A model generated the notes under the pieces. That model was given only the letters and a program-made list of their open reading frames with translations, was not told the DNA's origin and did not search any database. Made by a program: the position numbers and the translations under genes. Source: Microbacterium sp. (GTDB lineage Bacteria > Actinomycetota > Actinomycetes > Actinomycetales > Microbacteriaceae). Taken from it: 64,000 nucleotides of DNA. The stretch covers positions 1-64,000 of the forward strand of contig JAFKIL010000005.1 in assembly GCA_017306415.1 (NCBI GenBank). Direction: 5' to 3'. This document shows positions 16,524-25,824 of this stretch, piece by piece (position 1 is the stretch's first letter; every line of letters starts with the position of its first letter).

Positions 16524-17915
16524 ATGAAGAACAGCACCCGTACCGCACCGCGCCGCATCGGCGCGCGGATCGCCAAGGCCGCGGCCGTCGCGATCGTCGC
16601 TTCGCTCGCGTTCGCCGGCTGCAGCAGCCAGCCCACGAGCGGCCCCAACACGGTGACGCTCTGGTACGCCCCCGACGATCCCGGCGTGAAGGCGCAGAAG
16701 GAATGGGCGAAGTTCAACGTCGACCCCTTCGAGAAGCTCTACCCCAAGGTGACGGTGAACGCGGTGCTCGTGCCCTCACAGAACCTCGAGCAGAAGCAGA
16801 AGGTCGCGCTCGCCGCCGGATCCGGTCCCGACATCATCACCAGCGCGGGGTCGGCCACGGCGATCCCGTACGCCACCGCGGGGTACCTCGCCGACCTCAG
16901 TGACGCGGCCGCAGCCAACGACTGGAAATCGCGCATCCTGCCGTGGGCGCTGGACATGGGTTACGTCGACGGCAAGCTCGTCGCGCTCCCGACGTCGTAC
17001 GAGACGATGGTCGTCTACTACAACAAGACGCTGTTCGAGAAGAACGGCTGGGAGCTGCCCACCGACCGCGACTCCCTCGTGGCGCTGGCGAAGACGATGC
17101 AGGCGAAGGGGATCATCCCGTTCGCCGCCGGCAATGCGAGCTACCCGGGCGCCAGTGAATGGCTGGTGTCGACCTACCTGAACCAGGTGGCCGGTCCGGC
17201 GAAGATCCACGCCGCGCTCAGTGGTGAGGTGCCGTTCACCGATCCGTCCATCGTCGCGTCGATCCAGATGATGAAGGACGATTTCGACAAGGGCTGGTAC
17301 GCGGGTGGAGTGAAGCAGTACTTCACCACCCAGGACCCGCAGAAGTACGCGCAGCTCGCGGACGGCAAGGCGGCGATGATGGTCTCGGGCAGCTGGGAGG
17401 TCAGCGCGCTCAACGATTACTTCGGCACGAAGGGCAACACGAACGAGTGGGCCTGGGGGCCGCTGCCGCCCCTCGCCGACGGGGTGCCGAGCAACATCTA
17501 CCCGCTGTCGGTCGGAGGCACGATCTCGGTCAACGCGCACTCGAAGGCGATCAAGGCGTCGACGAACTACGTCTCGTGGCTGTTCTCCGACACCAAGAAC
17601 ATGTGGGCGGCCGTCGAGGCGGGGAGCTTCGCACCGTTCCCGATCTCGTACTCGCCGTCGGATGTCCCCTCGGGCGTCGACCCGCGGTACGCGGCCCAGT
17701 ACCAGGCCATCAACGACGCCTCGGTCAAGGGGAACGTCGGCTACGTCACGTGGACGTCGTTCGGGTCGAAGTCGGAGGCATACGTCCTCGACAACGTCGA
17801 CAAGGTGATCAACGGCGACATGTCCGCCCAGGCGTTCTGCGCCGGCATCGACGCGGCCTTCCAGAAGGACAAGGCCGCAGGGCTCGTGCCGCCGCTGTTC
17901 TCCACGGGCGGCTGA
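16524..17915 (+). CDS. Sugar ABC transporter solute-binding lipoprotein (family 1 type)
   Basis: 463 residues. A long basic N-terminus and hydrophobic stretch end in the lipobox FAGC, then TVTLWYAPDDPGVKAQKEW. The fold is that of MalE-type (cluster D) binding proteins: YVDGKLVALPTSYETMVVYYNKTLFEKNGWELPT, DGKAAMMVSGSWE. The ATG at 16524 is preferred over 16443 because it gives a proper signal peptide and follows a GGAG. It delivers an oligosaccharide or glycoside to the two permeases downstream. No ATPase is encoded here, so a shared MsiK-like ATPase elsewhere is expected. Confidence 0.93.
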   Translation: MKNSTRTAPRRIGARIAKAAAVAIVASLAFAGCSSQPTSGPNTVTLWYAPDDPGVKAQKEWAKFNVDPFEKLYPKVTVNAVLVPSQNLEQKQKVALAAGSGPDIITSAGSATAIPYATAGYLADLSDAAAANDWKSRILPWALDMGYVDGKLVALPTSYETMVVYYNKTLFEKNGWELPTDRDSLVALAKTMQAKGIIPFAAGNASYPGASEWLVSTYLNQVAGPAKIHAALSGEVPFTDPSIVASIQMMKDDFDKGWYAGGVKQYFTTQDPQKYAQLADGKAAMMVSGSWEVSALNDYFGTKGNTNEWAWGPLPPLADGVPSNIYPLSVGGTISVNAHSKAIKASTNYVSWLFSDTKNMWAAVEAGSFAPFPISYSPSDVPSGVDPRYAAQYQAINDASVKGNVGYVTWTSFGSKSEAYVLDNVDKVINGDMSAQAFCAGIDAAFQKDKAAGLVPPLFSTGG

Positions 17916-17923
17916 GCCGAACC

Positions 17924-18901
17924 ATGAGCAGTCCCCTGGTCAACGTCGAGGTGGAGTCCTCGGCTCTGGAGATCGGGCGGTCGCGGGCCGCTGAGCTCCG
18001 CCGCACGACCCCGGGCGCCCGACGCGCCCGGCGTCGCCGGCGCGTGATCGGCCTGCTGTTCCTCCTCCCCGCCCTCGTGATCAACCTGGTCGTGATCGGC
18101 GGCCCGGGGCTCAGCAGCATCTACTACGCCTTCACCGACTGGAACGGCTTCACGACGCCGCACTTCACGGGCCTCGCGAACGCCGAGCGCCTCATCGGGG
18201 ACCAGGAGTTCTGGAACGCGATCGGCCACAACTTCGTCTACCTCGTGGCGTTCCTCACGGTGCCGATGGCACTGGGGCTCCTCGGTGCGTTCCTCCTCAG
18301 TCGCATCCGGCGCGGAGTCGCCGTGTTCCGCGTCCTGTTCTTCATCCCGTACCTCATCGCGAGCGTCATCAATGCACAGATCTGGAAGAACCTCCTCGAC
18401 CCGACCTCGGGCCTCGCAGCGGGGCTCGACAAGATCGGCATCCACATCCTCGACGACGTCTACTTCTTCGGCGACAGCAATCTCGCGCTGTACAGCGTCA
18501 TCGGCGTCGACAACTGGACGTTCTGGGGTTTCCTCGTCATCCTCTTCCTCGCGGCCATGCAAGGCATCGATCCCAGTCGCTTCGAGGCGGCCCGCATCGA
18601 TGGGGCGAGCGCGTGGCAGGAGGTCTGGCACGTGGCGCTGCCGGGCATCCGTCCGACGCTCATGTTCGCCCTGATGATCATCTCGCTGTGGTCGCTGCTC
18701 GCGTTCGACTACGCCTACGTGCTGACCGGCGGTGGCCCAGCGGGGGCGAGCGACCTGGTCTCGCTCCTGGTCAACCGCACCGCATTCGGGAACCTCGAGG
18801 CCGGATACGCCGCCTTCATCGCGCTCGCGATGTCGCTGCTCGGCGGCATCTTCCTGTTCATCTTCAGCATCATCCGCCGCAACGAGGACGAGACGAATTG
18901 A
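17924..18901 (+). CDS. Sugar ABC transporter permease 1 (MalF type)
   Basis: 325 residues with about six transmembrane helices after a basic N-terminal tail. The EAA loop that contacts the ATPase is visible as EAARIDGASAWQEVWHVALPGIRP near residues 223-244. It starts 8 bases after the binding-protein stop and ends overlapping the next start (TTGA). Confidence 0.93.
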   Translation: MSSPLVNVEVESSALEIGRSRAAELRRTTPGARRARRRRRVIGLLFLLPALVINLVVIGGPGLSSIYYAFTDWNGFTTPHFTGLANAERLIGDQEFWNAIGHNFVYLVAFLTVPMALGLLGAFLLSRIRRGVAVFRVLFFIPYLIASVINAQIWKNLLDPTSGLAAGLDKIGIHILDDVYFFGDSNLALYSVIGVDNWTFWGFLVILFLAAMQGIDPSRFEAARIDGASAWQEVWHVALPGIRPTLMFALMIISLWSLLAFDYAYVLTGGGPAGASDLVSLLVNRTAFGNLEAGYAAFIALAMSLLGGIFLFIFSIIRRNEDETN

Positions 18902-19785
18902 CTACTCTCGCAGAGGCCGCACGCCGTCGCCGCGCCGAGGCGAAGGCCGGCGATGTCCGCCCTGGCGGCCTGCGCCGCACCCCCGTCGCCTACGTCGTGC
19001 TCATCGCGCTCGCGCTCTACGCCGGGCTTCCGGTGCTCGTGCTGCTGTTCAACTCGGTCAAGAGTCGGCTCGAGCTCGGGCAGAACCCGCTGGGCTTCCC
19101 TCAGTCGTTCGAGTGGTCGAACTTCTCGACCGCCTGGGAGCAGGGCCACCTCGGGCAGGGGCTGATCAACAGCGCCATCCTCGTCACCTCGACGATCCTC
19201 GGGGTGTGGGTGTGCGCGGGGATGGCGGCCTACGCGCTCGCGCGGCTCGATGTGCCGTTGAGGGGCGGCATCGCCACCTATCTGTTCCTCGTGATCTCGC
19301 TCCCGGTTCAGCTGTTCCTCGTGCCGCTGTTCTTCCTGTGGTCGCAGGTGGGTCTCGTCAACACGCTTCCGGGTCTGATCATCATCTACATCGCGACCAA
19401 CACGCCGTTCGCGACACTGCTCCTGCGCACGTTCATCGTCGGCATCCCGCGTGAGCTCGATGAGGCGGCCCGCATCGACGGAGCCAACGAATGGCAGACC
19501 GCGACGCGCGTCATCCTGCCGCTCGCCCGGCCTGGCCTCCTCACCGTCGGACTCGTGGTCGGCCTCGCGACGTACAACGAGCTCCTGTTCGCGGTGACGT
19601 TCATCTCCGACCCGTCGAAGCTCCCCATCGCGACCGCCTACCTGAGCTTCAGCCAGGGGCACACGCAGCAGTTCGAGCTGCTGAACGCGGCGGGGGTCAT
19701 CATGATCGTGCCCGTGATCGTGCTCTTCCTGTTCATGCAGCGCCGGTTCATCAGCGGCCTGGCGACGGGCGGCATCAAGGGCTGA
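18898..19785 (+). CDS. Sugar ABC transporter permease 2 (MalG type)
   Basis: 295 residues, about six transmembrane helices. The EAA loop is EAARIDGANEWQTATRVILPLARP. The start is taken as the TTG at 18898, which overlaps the preceding stop as TTGA; no ATG or GTG upstream of the first helix fits. The ATPase partner is not in the window. Confidence 0.9.
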   Translation: MTTLAEAARRRRAEAKAGDVRPGGLRRTPVAYVVLIALALYAGLPVLVLLFNSVKSRLELGQNPLGFPQSFEWSNFSTAWEQGHLGQGLINSAILVTSTILGVWVCAGMAAYALARLDVPLRGGIATYLFLVISLPVQLFLVPLFFLWSQVGLVNTLPGLIIIYIATNTPFATLLLRTFIVGIPRELDEAARIDGANEWQTATRVILPLARPGLLTVGLVVGLATYNELLFAVTFISDPSKLPIATAYLSFSQGHTQQFELLNAAGVIMIVPVIVLFLFMQRRFISGLATGGIKG

Positions 19786-19898
19786 TCCGGCGCCGGCGCG
19801 TAGCGGACGAGCCGCCCCGGGAGCAGGATTGTCCTCGACGGTGAGGGCATCCCGATCTAGGCTCGGGGCATACCCGCCTCGGATGAAGGAGTCCGCCC

Positions 19899-21386
19899 AT
19901 GTCCACGACCGCCCACAGCCTGGACCGACTGATCGACGAGTCGGTGTTCGCAGGCAGGATCTACCTCGATGGCGAATGGATCGAGGGCGGCGGGGGCGAG
20001 ATCGCCTCCATCGAGCCGGCCACGGGCGAGACGCTCGCGATGGTCGGCGTGGCGTCGGCGGCGGATGTCGCGCGTGCCGCGGAGGGCGCGGCGCGCGCAC
20101 AGCGGGAGTGGGCGGCGACGCCGCATCCGGTCCGCGCCGGCGTCCTGCGTCGCGCCGGGCAGCTGTGGGAGCAGCACGCCGAGGAGATCATGGGCTGGAA
20201 CGTCCGCGAGGTCGGGGCGATCCCGCCGCTCGCCGGGTTCGCCCTGCACGTGACCGCGGCGGAGTGCTACGAGGCATCCGCCCTGCCGTCGGCCCCGCTC
20301 GGGCAGGTCCTGTCGAGCGAGGAGCCGCGGATCTCGCTCGCCGAGCAGGTGCCGGTCGGGGTGGTCGGGGTGATCTCGCCGTTCAACGTGCCGCTCATCC
20401 TCGGCATCCGCGCGGTGGCTCCGGCCCTCGCCCTCGGCAACGCGGTGCTGCTCAAGCCCGACCCGCGGACGGTGATCACCGGCGGCGTCTCGATGGTCCG
20501 CATCTTCGAGGAGGCGGGTCTTCCCGCCGGACTCCTGCAGCTGGTGCCCGGGGGCGCCGAGGTGGGCGAGGCGATGGTCTCCGATCCGCGCGTGCGCGTG
20601 ATCGCGTTCACCGGATCGACCCGTGCCGGGCGCGCCGTCGGCGAGCTCGCCGGCCGTCACCTGAAGCGTGCGCACCTCGAGCTCGGGGGCAACTCGGCGT
20701 TCCTCGTGCGTGCGGACGCGGACGTGGACCAGGCCGTGAACCTCGCGACGTGGGGCGCGTTCCTCCACCAGGGCCAGATCTGCATGACCGTCGGCCGCCA
20801 CATCGTGCACGAGTCGCTGTTCGACGCGTACGTCGAGAAGCTCGCGGCGAAGGCCGAGTCGATGGTCGTCGGCGACCCGGCGGCCGGGCAGGTGCACCTG
20901 GGTCCGCTCATCGACGAGGTGCAGCGCGATCGCGTGCACACGCTGGTGCAGGATGCCGTCGCCCAGGGCGCGGAGCTGCGCGCCGGCGGCACGTACGAGG
21001 GGCTCTTCTACCGTCCGACGGTGCTGGCCAACACGCCGAGGGATGCCGCGGCGTACTGCGACGAGGTGTTCGGCCCCGTGGCATCCGTGGTGTCGTATTC
21101 GACCGACGACGAGGCCGTGGAGCTCGCCTCGGCGACCGATTACGGCCTCTCGCTCGGCATCGTGAGCAAGGACGCACTGGGCGCGCTCGACCTCGCGCGG
21201 CGCATCCCGACCGGCATCGTGCACATCAACGACCAGACCGTGAACGACGAGGCGAACGCGCCGTTCGGCGGCACGGGATCGTCGGGCACCGGCTCGCGCC
21301 ACGGCGGCGTGCAGGCCAACGTCGACGCGTTCACCGAGACCCGCTGGATCACGCTCCGCCGCGAGCCGGGGCAGTACCCGCTGTAG
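19899..21386 (+). CDS. Aldehyde dehydrogenase (benzaldehyde dehydrogenase-like)
   Basis: 495 residues, intact. PFNVP at 161-165, Glu261 in HLELGGNSA and nucleophile Cys295 in GQICMTVGR are all present. The sequence flavour (QVPVGVVGVISPFNVPLILG, INDQTVNDEANAPFGG) is that of XylC-like benzaldehyde/vanillin dehydrogenases. GAAGGAG precedes the ATG, and a TAGGCT -10 lies at 19855-19860, so it has its own leadered promoter 113 bases downstream of the sugar operon. It could supply the aldehyde step lost in the broken gene at 2.1-3.6 kb; this is inference. Confidence 0.9.
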   Translation: MSTTAHSLDRLIDESVFAGRIYLDGEWIEGGGGEIASIEPATGETLAMVGVASAADVARAAEGAARAQREWAATPHPVRAGVLRRAGQLWEQHAEEIMGWNVREVGAIPPLAGFALHVTAAECYEASALPSAPLGQVLSSEEPRISLAEQVPVGVVGVISPFNVPLILGIRAVAPALALGNAVLLKPDPRTVITGGVSMVRIFEEAGLPAGLLQLVPGGAEVGEAMVSDPRVRVIAFTGSTRAGRAVGELAGRHLKRAHLELGGNSAFLVRADADVDQAVNLATWGAFLHQGQICMTVGRHIVHESLFDAYVEKLAAKAESMVVGDPAAGQVHLGPLIDEVQRDRVHTLVQDAVAQGAELRAGGTYEGLFYRPTVLANTPRDAAAYCDEVFGPVASVVSYSTDDEAVELASATDYGLSLGIVSKDALGALDLARRIPTGIVHINDQTVNDEANAPFGGTGSSGTGSRHGGVQANVDAFTETRWITLRREPGQYPL

Positions 21387-21429
21387 CGCGGCCCCCTGCT
21401 CGGCAGGAGTGGGTCAGCTCGGCTCTTAT

Positions 21430-21453
21430 CAACACTTATACCACTAAATGTTG
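21430..21453 (+). promoter_or_regulatory. AT-rich inverted repeat before fic
   Basis: CAACA (21430-21434) and TGTTG (21449-21453) form an inverted repeat with a 14-base centre in an unusually AT-rich patch directly before the Fic start. TAAGGT (21455-21460) could be a -10. Likely an operator for an unknown regulator or for the Fic protein's own winged-helix domain. Confidence 0.45.
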
Positions 21454-21466
21454 GTAAGGTGGACAG

Positions 21467-22708
21467 ATGCCCACATCTGACGCTCCGCGGCGGATATCGA
21501 TCGACGCCGTGTCATACGAGACGCTCGACTGGAAGCCGCGCGCTCCAGAGTTGTATTCGCGTGCTGAGCTGCAGAGGCAGACCGGCGCCTACGACGCCGC
21601 GGTCACTCCATACCTCGTCCGCTGGTCGCCGCTCGTCTCGACCGAGGATTCCGCGGATGTCGAGGACGCGACCCGCGTGCTGGTCGAGTTCGACCAGCAC
21701 GCGCAGAAGAAGCTCGGCACGGGCAACCCCGCGCTCGGACCGATGACCGCAATCCTGCTGCGCACGGAGTCGGCGTCGTCGTCGCAGATCGAGCAGCTGA
21801 CCACGTCGGCCAAGCAACTCGCTCTCGCGGAAATCGACGAAGGCGACAAGCGGAACGCGCTCACCGTCGTCGGCAATGTCCGCGCCATGGAGGCTGCGCT
21901 CGCTCTTGCCGGCGACATCAGCGAAGACTCCATCCTCGCGATGCACGAGGCGCTGATGCTCCACCAGCGTGGCTTTCCCGCCGAAGACGCCGGCAGCTAC
22001 CGCCAAGAGCAGGTGTGGATCGGTCGCGGTGAAGCGGGTCCGCGCCTGGCCGACTTCGTCCCTCCGCAACACGCGCGGGTCCCCGGTGCCATGGCGGACC
22101 TGGTCCGTTTCGTCGAGCGTCAGGACATCCCCGTGCTCATCCAGGTTGCTGTCGCCCACGCCCAGTTCGAGACGATCCACCCGTTCCCGGACGGCAACGG
22201 CCGGACCGGCCGGGCACTGGCGCAGTCCGTGCTCCGGAACAAGGGCCTCGTCAGTTCGACGGCTGTGCCGATCTCCGCGGGTCTCCTCGTTGACATCCGC
22301 CGCTACTTCGACGCGCTCAGCGCCTTCCGCGAAGGTGACGCTGGTCCGATCGTCCGGGAGTTCGCCACAGCGAGCAGGATCGCGGCCAAGACAGGCACAC
22401 AGCTCGTCGATGATCTCGTCGAGCAACTCGAGGAGTCTCGCAATGAGATGACGGGCCTTCGTTCCGACGCCGCGGCGTGGAGAATCCTTCCTCATCTGGT
22501 CGGCCAGCCCGCTGTGAACGTGAAGTACCTCAAGCGTGCGCTCGGTCTCGGCGAGATGGCTGCGCTGCGCGCGCTGGATGCGCTCACCCAGCGGGGGGTA
22601 CTTACGGAGACCACGGGAAAGAGTCGGGGCCGCGTGTGGCAGCACCGCGGCATCTTCGATGTTCTCGACTCCTACGCATCCGAGATCCGCCGCATGTCCG
22701 TGCGCTGA
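21467..22708 (+). CDS. Fic/DOC family protein with C-terminal winged helix
   Basis: 413 residues. Fic enzymes transfer AMP or related groups from nucleotides to target proteins. The active-site motif HPFPDGNGRTGR is intact at 238-249. An N-terminal inhibitory segment SASSSQIEQ (102-110) resembles the class II (S/T)xxxE(G/N) motif, with Glu109 as the inhibitory residue but Gln110 instead of Gly/Asn. The last 80 residues look like a winged helix (WRILPHLVGQPAVNVKYLKR). No partner antitoxin is adjacent. Base composition is lower in GC than its neighbours and the promoter is AT-rich, consistent with an acquired accessory gene. Targets unknown. Confidence 0.92.
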   Translation: MPTSDAPRRISIDAVSYETLDWKPRAPELYSRAELQRQTGAYDAAVTPYLVRWSPLVSTEDSADVEDATRVLVEFDQHAQKKLGTGNPALGPMTAILLRTESASSSQIEQLTTSAKQLALAEIDEGDKRNALTVVGNVRAMEAALALAGDISEDSILAMHEALMLHQRGFPAEDAGSYRQEQVWIGRGEAGPRLADFVPPQHARVPGAMADLVRFVERQDIPVLIQVAVAHAQFETIHPFPDGNGRTGRALAQSVLRNKGLVSSTAVPISAGLLVDIRRYFDALSAFREGDAGPIVREFATASRIAAKTGTQLVDDLVEQLEESRNEMTGLRSDAAAWRILPHLVGQPAVNVKYLKRALGLGEMAALRALDALTQRGVLTETTGKSRGRVWQHRGIFDVLDSYASEIRRMSVR

Positions 22709-22732
22709 CTGCAGCCCGACTCGCCAGCCCTG

Positions 22733-23971
22733 CTACCGACGGCGGTCGAGGACGAACCGGTCGCGGCCGGCGTAGGCGCCGACGACGCCCTGGCCGACCA
22801 TGACGGCCACGAGGAGGGCGAACGGCAGGATCCACCCGCCGCTCGCCGCATGCAGCGAGCCGAAGAGGACCGGTCCGCTTGCGGCGATGAAGTAGCCGAC
22901 AGCCTGCGCCATCCCCGACAGTGCCGCGGAGGCGTCGTGATCGCGCGCACGCTGGGCGATGAGCGTCAGGGACATGCCGAGCGAGGCACCCGAGTACAGC
23001 CCGATGGCCGCGACCCACGCGTCGATGCCGTCGGGAACGGCGAGGAGCCCAACGGTGCCGGCGATCCCGAGGAGCGGGAGCGCCGCCGGGGCCACCCGCG
23101 CGCCCCGCCCGCGCAGCAGCAGGGGCACGGACAGCGAGCCGACGAGGGCGAAGATCTGGTACACCATGACGTCGATCCCCGCCACGACATCGCTGCGGCC
23201 GACCGACGTCGAGAAGGTGGCGAGCCACGTCACGAGCATGTAGAAGCTCGCCGACTGGAGCCCCATGTACCCGGCGACCTGCCACGCGAGCGGATCACGC
23301 CAGATCGCCGTGCGGGTGACCGGCGGCGGGGCATCCGGGTCGGCCGATCGCTCCGTCGCCACCGACCGGTGCAGGGCATCCGTCCCCCGCGTCGTCCACG
23401 CCCACGCCGCGATCGCGAACGGGAGGAGGGCGCAGCCGATCACGACGAGCGCGAACCGCCAGCCGGCCGGGGCATCCGGCGCCCCCACCTGCGAGACCGG
23501 CACCGCGACGCCCGAGGCCAGCGCCCCGACCCCGCCGAGAAGTGCCGTGTACAGGGCCATCACGAGGGGCACGCGCACGAAGTCGCGCTTGATGAACGCG
23601 GGCATCAGGACGTTGACGACCGCAAGGGCGCCGCCGATGAGGATCGTGCCGAGCCACAGGCTCAGCGTGGGTCCGGGGAACGAGCGCACGAGCGTGCCCG
23701 CGGTCAGCAGCACGAGCGCCCACAGCACGGTGCGCGCCATCCCGAACCGCCGGGTGAGGGCGTGCGCGAAGGGCGACACGAGGCCCCACGCCAGCAGCGG
23801 CACGGCGGCGAGCACGCCGAGCGCAGCGGGGGAGAGCCCGGTGTCCACGCCGATCTGCGGGATGAGCGGACCGACCGATGTGATGGTGGGCCGCATGTTC
23901 GCCGCCACGAGGAGCACCGCGACCAGGAGCGCGGTCGCCGACGTCCGTGTCGCTGCCGCCCCGTCGCTCAT
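22733..23971 (-). CDS. MFS transporter, CynX/NimT type
   Basis: 412 residues, about twelve transmembrane helices. The opening LLVAVLLVAANMRPTITSVGPLIPQI matches CynX-like carriers for cyanate, nitroimidazole or other small anions. Convergent with fic, stops 25 bases apart. The ATG at 23971 is assumed; no convincing Shine-Dalgarno is seen. Substrate unknown. Confidence 0.85.
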   Translation of the reverse strand: MSDGAAATRTSATALLVAVLLVAANMRPTITSVGPLIPQIGVDTGLSPAALGVLAAVPLLAWGLVSPFAHALTRRFGMARTVLWALVLLTAGTLVRSFPGPTLSLWLGTILIGGALAVVNVLMPAFIKRDFVRVPLVMALYTALLGGVGALASGVAVPVSQVGAPDAPAGWRFALVVIGCALLPFAIAAWAWTTRGTDALHRSVATERSADPDAPPPVTRTAIWRDPLAWQVAGYMGLQSASFYMLVTWLATFSTSVGRSDVVAGIDVMVYQIFALVGSLSVPLLLRGRGARVAPAALPLLGIAGTVGLLAVPDGIDAWVAAIGLYSGASLGMSLTLIAQRARDHDASAALSGMAQAVGYFIAASGPVLFGSLHAASGGWILPFALLVAVMVGQGVVGAYAGRDRFVLDRRR

Positions 23972-24054
23972 TCCTGCGGACTCTATCCCACCCCGGCCCC
24001 TCGGCCCCCCGCGTTTCGGTCGCGGACGGTCGGTATGAGCCCGGATCCGGGGGT

Positions 24055-25695
24055 TCACCCGGCGTTCTGCGACCGATGGTCCGGACTCGCGGACGTCGCG
24101 ATCGCGGCGGCCGCTTCCCTGGTCAACCGGACCATGTCGATCTTGCCGTGGGGCGATCGGTCGAGTGACGGCCGCACGACGATGTGCCGCGGCTTCTTGT
24201 AGCCGGCGAGTCGCTCGCCCACGAAGGCGGTGACGGCCGCGGGATCGAGCCCGCGCTCGGGATCGGCGGGCACCAGCACCGCGGTGAGCGCCTCGCCGAA
24301 GCGCTCGTCCGGGATCCCGAGCACCACCGCGTCGGCCACCGCCGGGTGGGCGAGCAGCGCCTCCTCGACCTCGGCGGGGTACACCTTCTCCCCGCCGGTG
24401 TTCACCACCGAGCTGCCGCGGCCGAGCAGCTCGATGCCGCCGTCGCCGAGGGCCTCCGCCCAGTCGCCGGCGATGACGGTCCGGCGTCCTCGGACGAGGC
24501 GGAACGCCTCGGCGGTCTTCGCCTCGTCGCGCCAGTACCCCTTCGGCAGCGGGCCGCGGAAGCCCAGCATCCCGCGCGCGCCGGCGACCTGCTGCACCTC
24601 CTCGAGCCCCTCGTCGAGCAGGACGGCGCCGGGGAGGAGGCGCAGCACCCCGGGCAGATCGCCCGCCGAGGTCGTGGTGTTGACCGCGTACGGTCCTCCC
24701 TCGGTGGATGCCAGCATGTCGGAGATCGTCACATCGCCCCGCGCGTGCAGCCGGCGCTTGACCGCCTCGCTCAGGCGCATGCCGGAGCTGATGATCGACG
24801 TGATCGTGGAGAGCCCGGCGGAGTCCTGCTCGGCCGCATCCAGCAGCGGCAGCGCCACGGCGTCGCCCGCGATGATCAGGCGGGTCACGCCGTGCGTCCG
24901 GATGAGCCGCACGGCGTCGGTCGCATCCAGACCGGGGGATGCCTGGACGACGACGGTGCCGCCGAGCACGAGCGTGTTCATCGAGTTGAACAGCGCCGTC
25001 CCGTGCATGAACGGCGCCAGCGGGAGCGTCACGGGGCGCATGCCCCGGTTCGACACCGCGATCTCCACCGCCTCCGGCAAGGTGGCCGGAGGCGCGATCC
25101 CCGCGGTGGCCCAGATCGCGAACCGCTGCACGTCGAACAGCTCGGCGACATCCCACACCACGGCCTTCGGTCGCCCTGTCGTCCCGCCGGTGTACAGGCG
25201 CAGCTCGCCGCCGACGGGCGCACGGCGGGGGAGCGGGCGCGGCGCCGAGACGGCGTCCTCGTAGCGGAGCGCCTCCGGGGGTGCGGTGCCGCCGTCCGCG
25301 AGCGCGATCAGCAGGAGCGGGGTGTCGAGCCCGGCGAGGGCGCGGACCACGACGTCCGTCGCCGAGTCCGGGAAGACGAGCGCACGCGCATCCGCATCGA
25401 CCAGGAGGTCGGCGAGCTCGCCGGCCCGGTAGCGATAGTTCATCGGAACCGGTGCGAGCCCTGTCGCGAGACAGGCGAGCACCGTCACGAGGTACTCCGG
25501 CCGGTTGTGCGAGAAGATCGCGACCCCGTCGCCGGCGCGCAGACCCCGGTCCGCGAGCGCATGCGCGAGCGCGCCCGCCTCCGTCACGAGCCCGGCATAC
25601 CCGAGCGACCGGTCCCCGCTCACGACAGCGGAGCGATCGGGTACCCGATCGGCGATCGCCTGCCAGACGTCGCTGTATCCGTTCTTCACCGACAC
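24055..25695 (-). CDS. Acyl-CoA synthetase / AMP-dependent ligase
   Basis: 546 residues, ANL superfamily; activates a carboxylic acid to its CoA thioester. The ATP-binding P-loop YTGGTTGRPKAVV is at about 169-181, the hinge region GDWAEALGDGGIELLGRG near 404, and the catalytic-lysine A10 region HGKIDMVRL near 520. Its start is a GTG at 25695; a second GTG two codons on (25689) is also possible. Divergent from the branched-chain-type ABC operon and sharing its palindromic control region, so the transported compound may be the acid it activates. Confidence 0.88.
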   Translation of the reverse strand: MSVKNGYSDVWQAIADRVPDRSAVVSGDRSLGYAGLVTEAGALAHALADRGLRAGDGVAIFSHNRPEYLVTVLACLATGLAPVPMNYRYRAGELADLLVDADARALVFPDSATDVVVRALAGLDTPLLLIALADGGTAPPEALRYEDAVSAPRPLPRRAPVGGELRLYTGGTTGRPKAVVWDVAELFDVQRFAIWATAGIAPPATLPEAVEIAVSNRGMRPVTLPLAPFMHGTALFNSMNTLVLGGTVVVQASPGLDATDAVRLIRTHGVTRLIIAGDAVALPLLDAAEQDSAGLSTITSIISSGMRLSEAVKRRLHARGDVTISDMLASTEGGPYAVNTTTSAGDLPGVLRLLPGAVLLDEGLEEVQQVAGARGMLGFRGPLPKGYWRDEAKTAEAFRLVRGRRTVIAGDWAEALGDGGIELLGRGSSVVNTGGEKVYPAEVEEALLAHPAVADAVVLGIPDERFGEALTAVLVPADPERGLDPAAVTAFVGERLAGYKKPRHIVVRPSLDRSPHGKIDMVRLTREAAAAIATSASPDHRSQNAG

Positions 25696-25753
25696 CTCGA
25701 TTCGGTCGTCACCCTTGACGCGGCATCCCTCGGAGCATCATACTTCCTGACTA

Positions 25754-25766
25754 TCAGGTGACCTGA
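25754..25766. promoter_or_regulatory. Palindromic operator between acyl-CoA synthetase and ABC operon
   Basis: TCAGGTGACCTGA is a perfect inverted repeat (6-1-6) in the middle of the 129-base divergent space, flanked by CTA and CAATAG that extend the symmetry loosely. The MarR gene at the end of the ABC operon (30412-30888) is the obvious candidate to bind it. Confidence 0.55.
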
Positions 25767-25824
25767 CAATAGCGATCCCGAAACATCCCTGCACCACCCA
25801 TCCGACGATGAAGACGGAGTGACG

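Noticed and set aside
22733-25156. 807-residue frame on the minus strand
   Set aside because: Only the part from 23971 to 22733 is an MFS protein; the rest is an Arg/Gly/Ala-rich shadow of the acyl-CoA synthetase gene.
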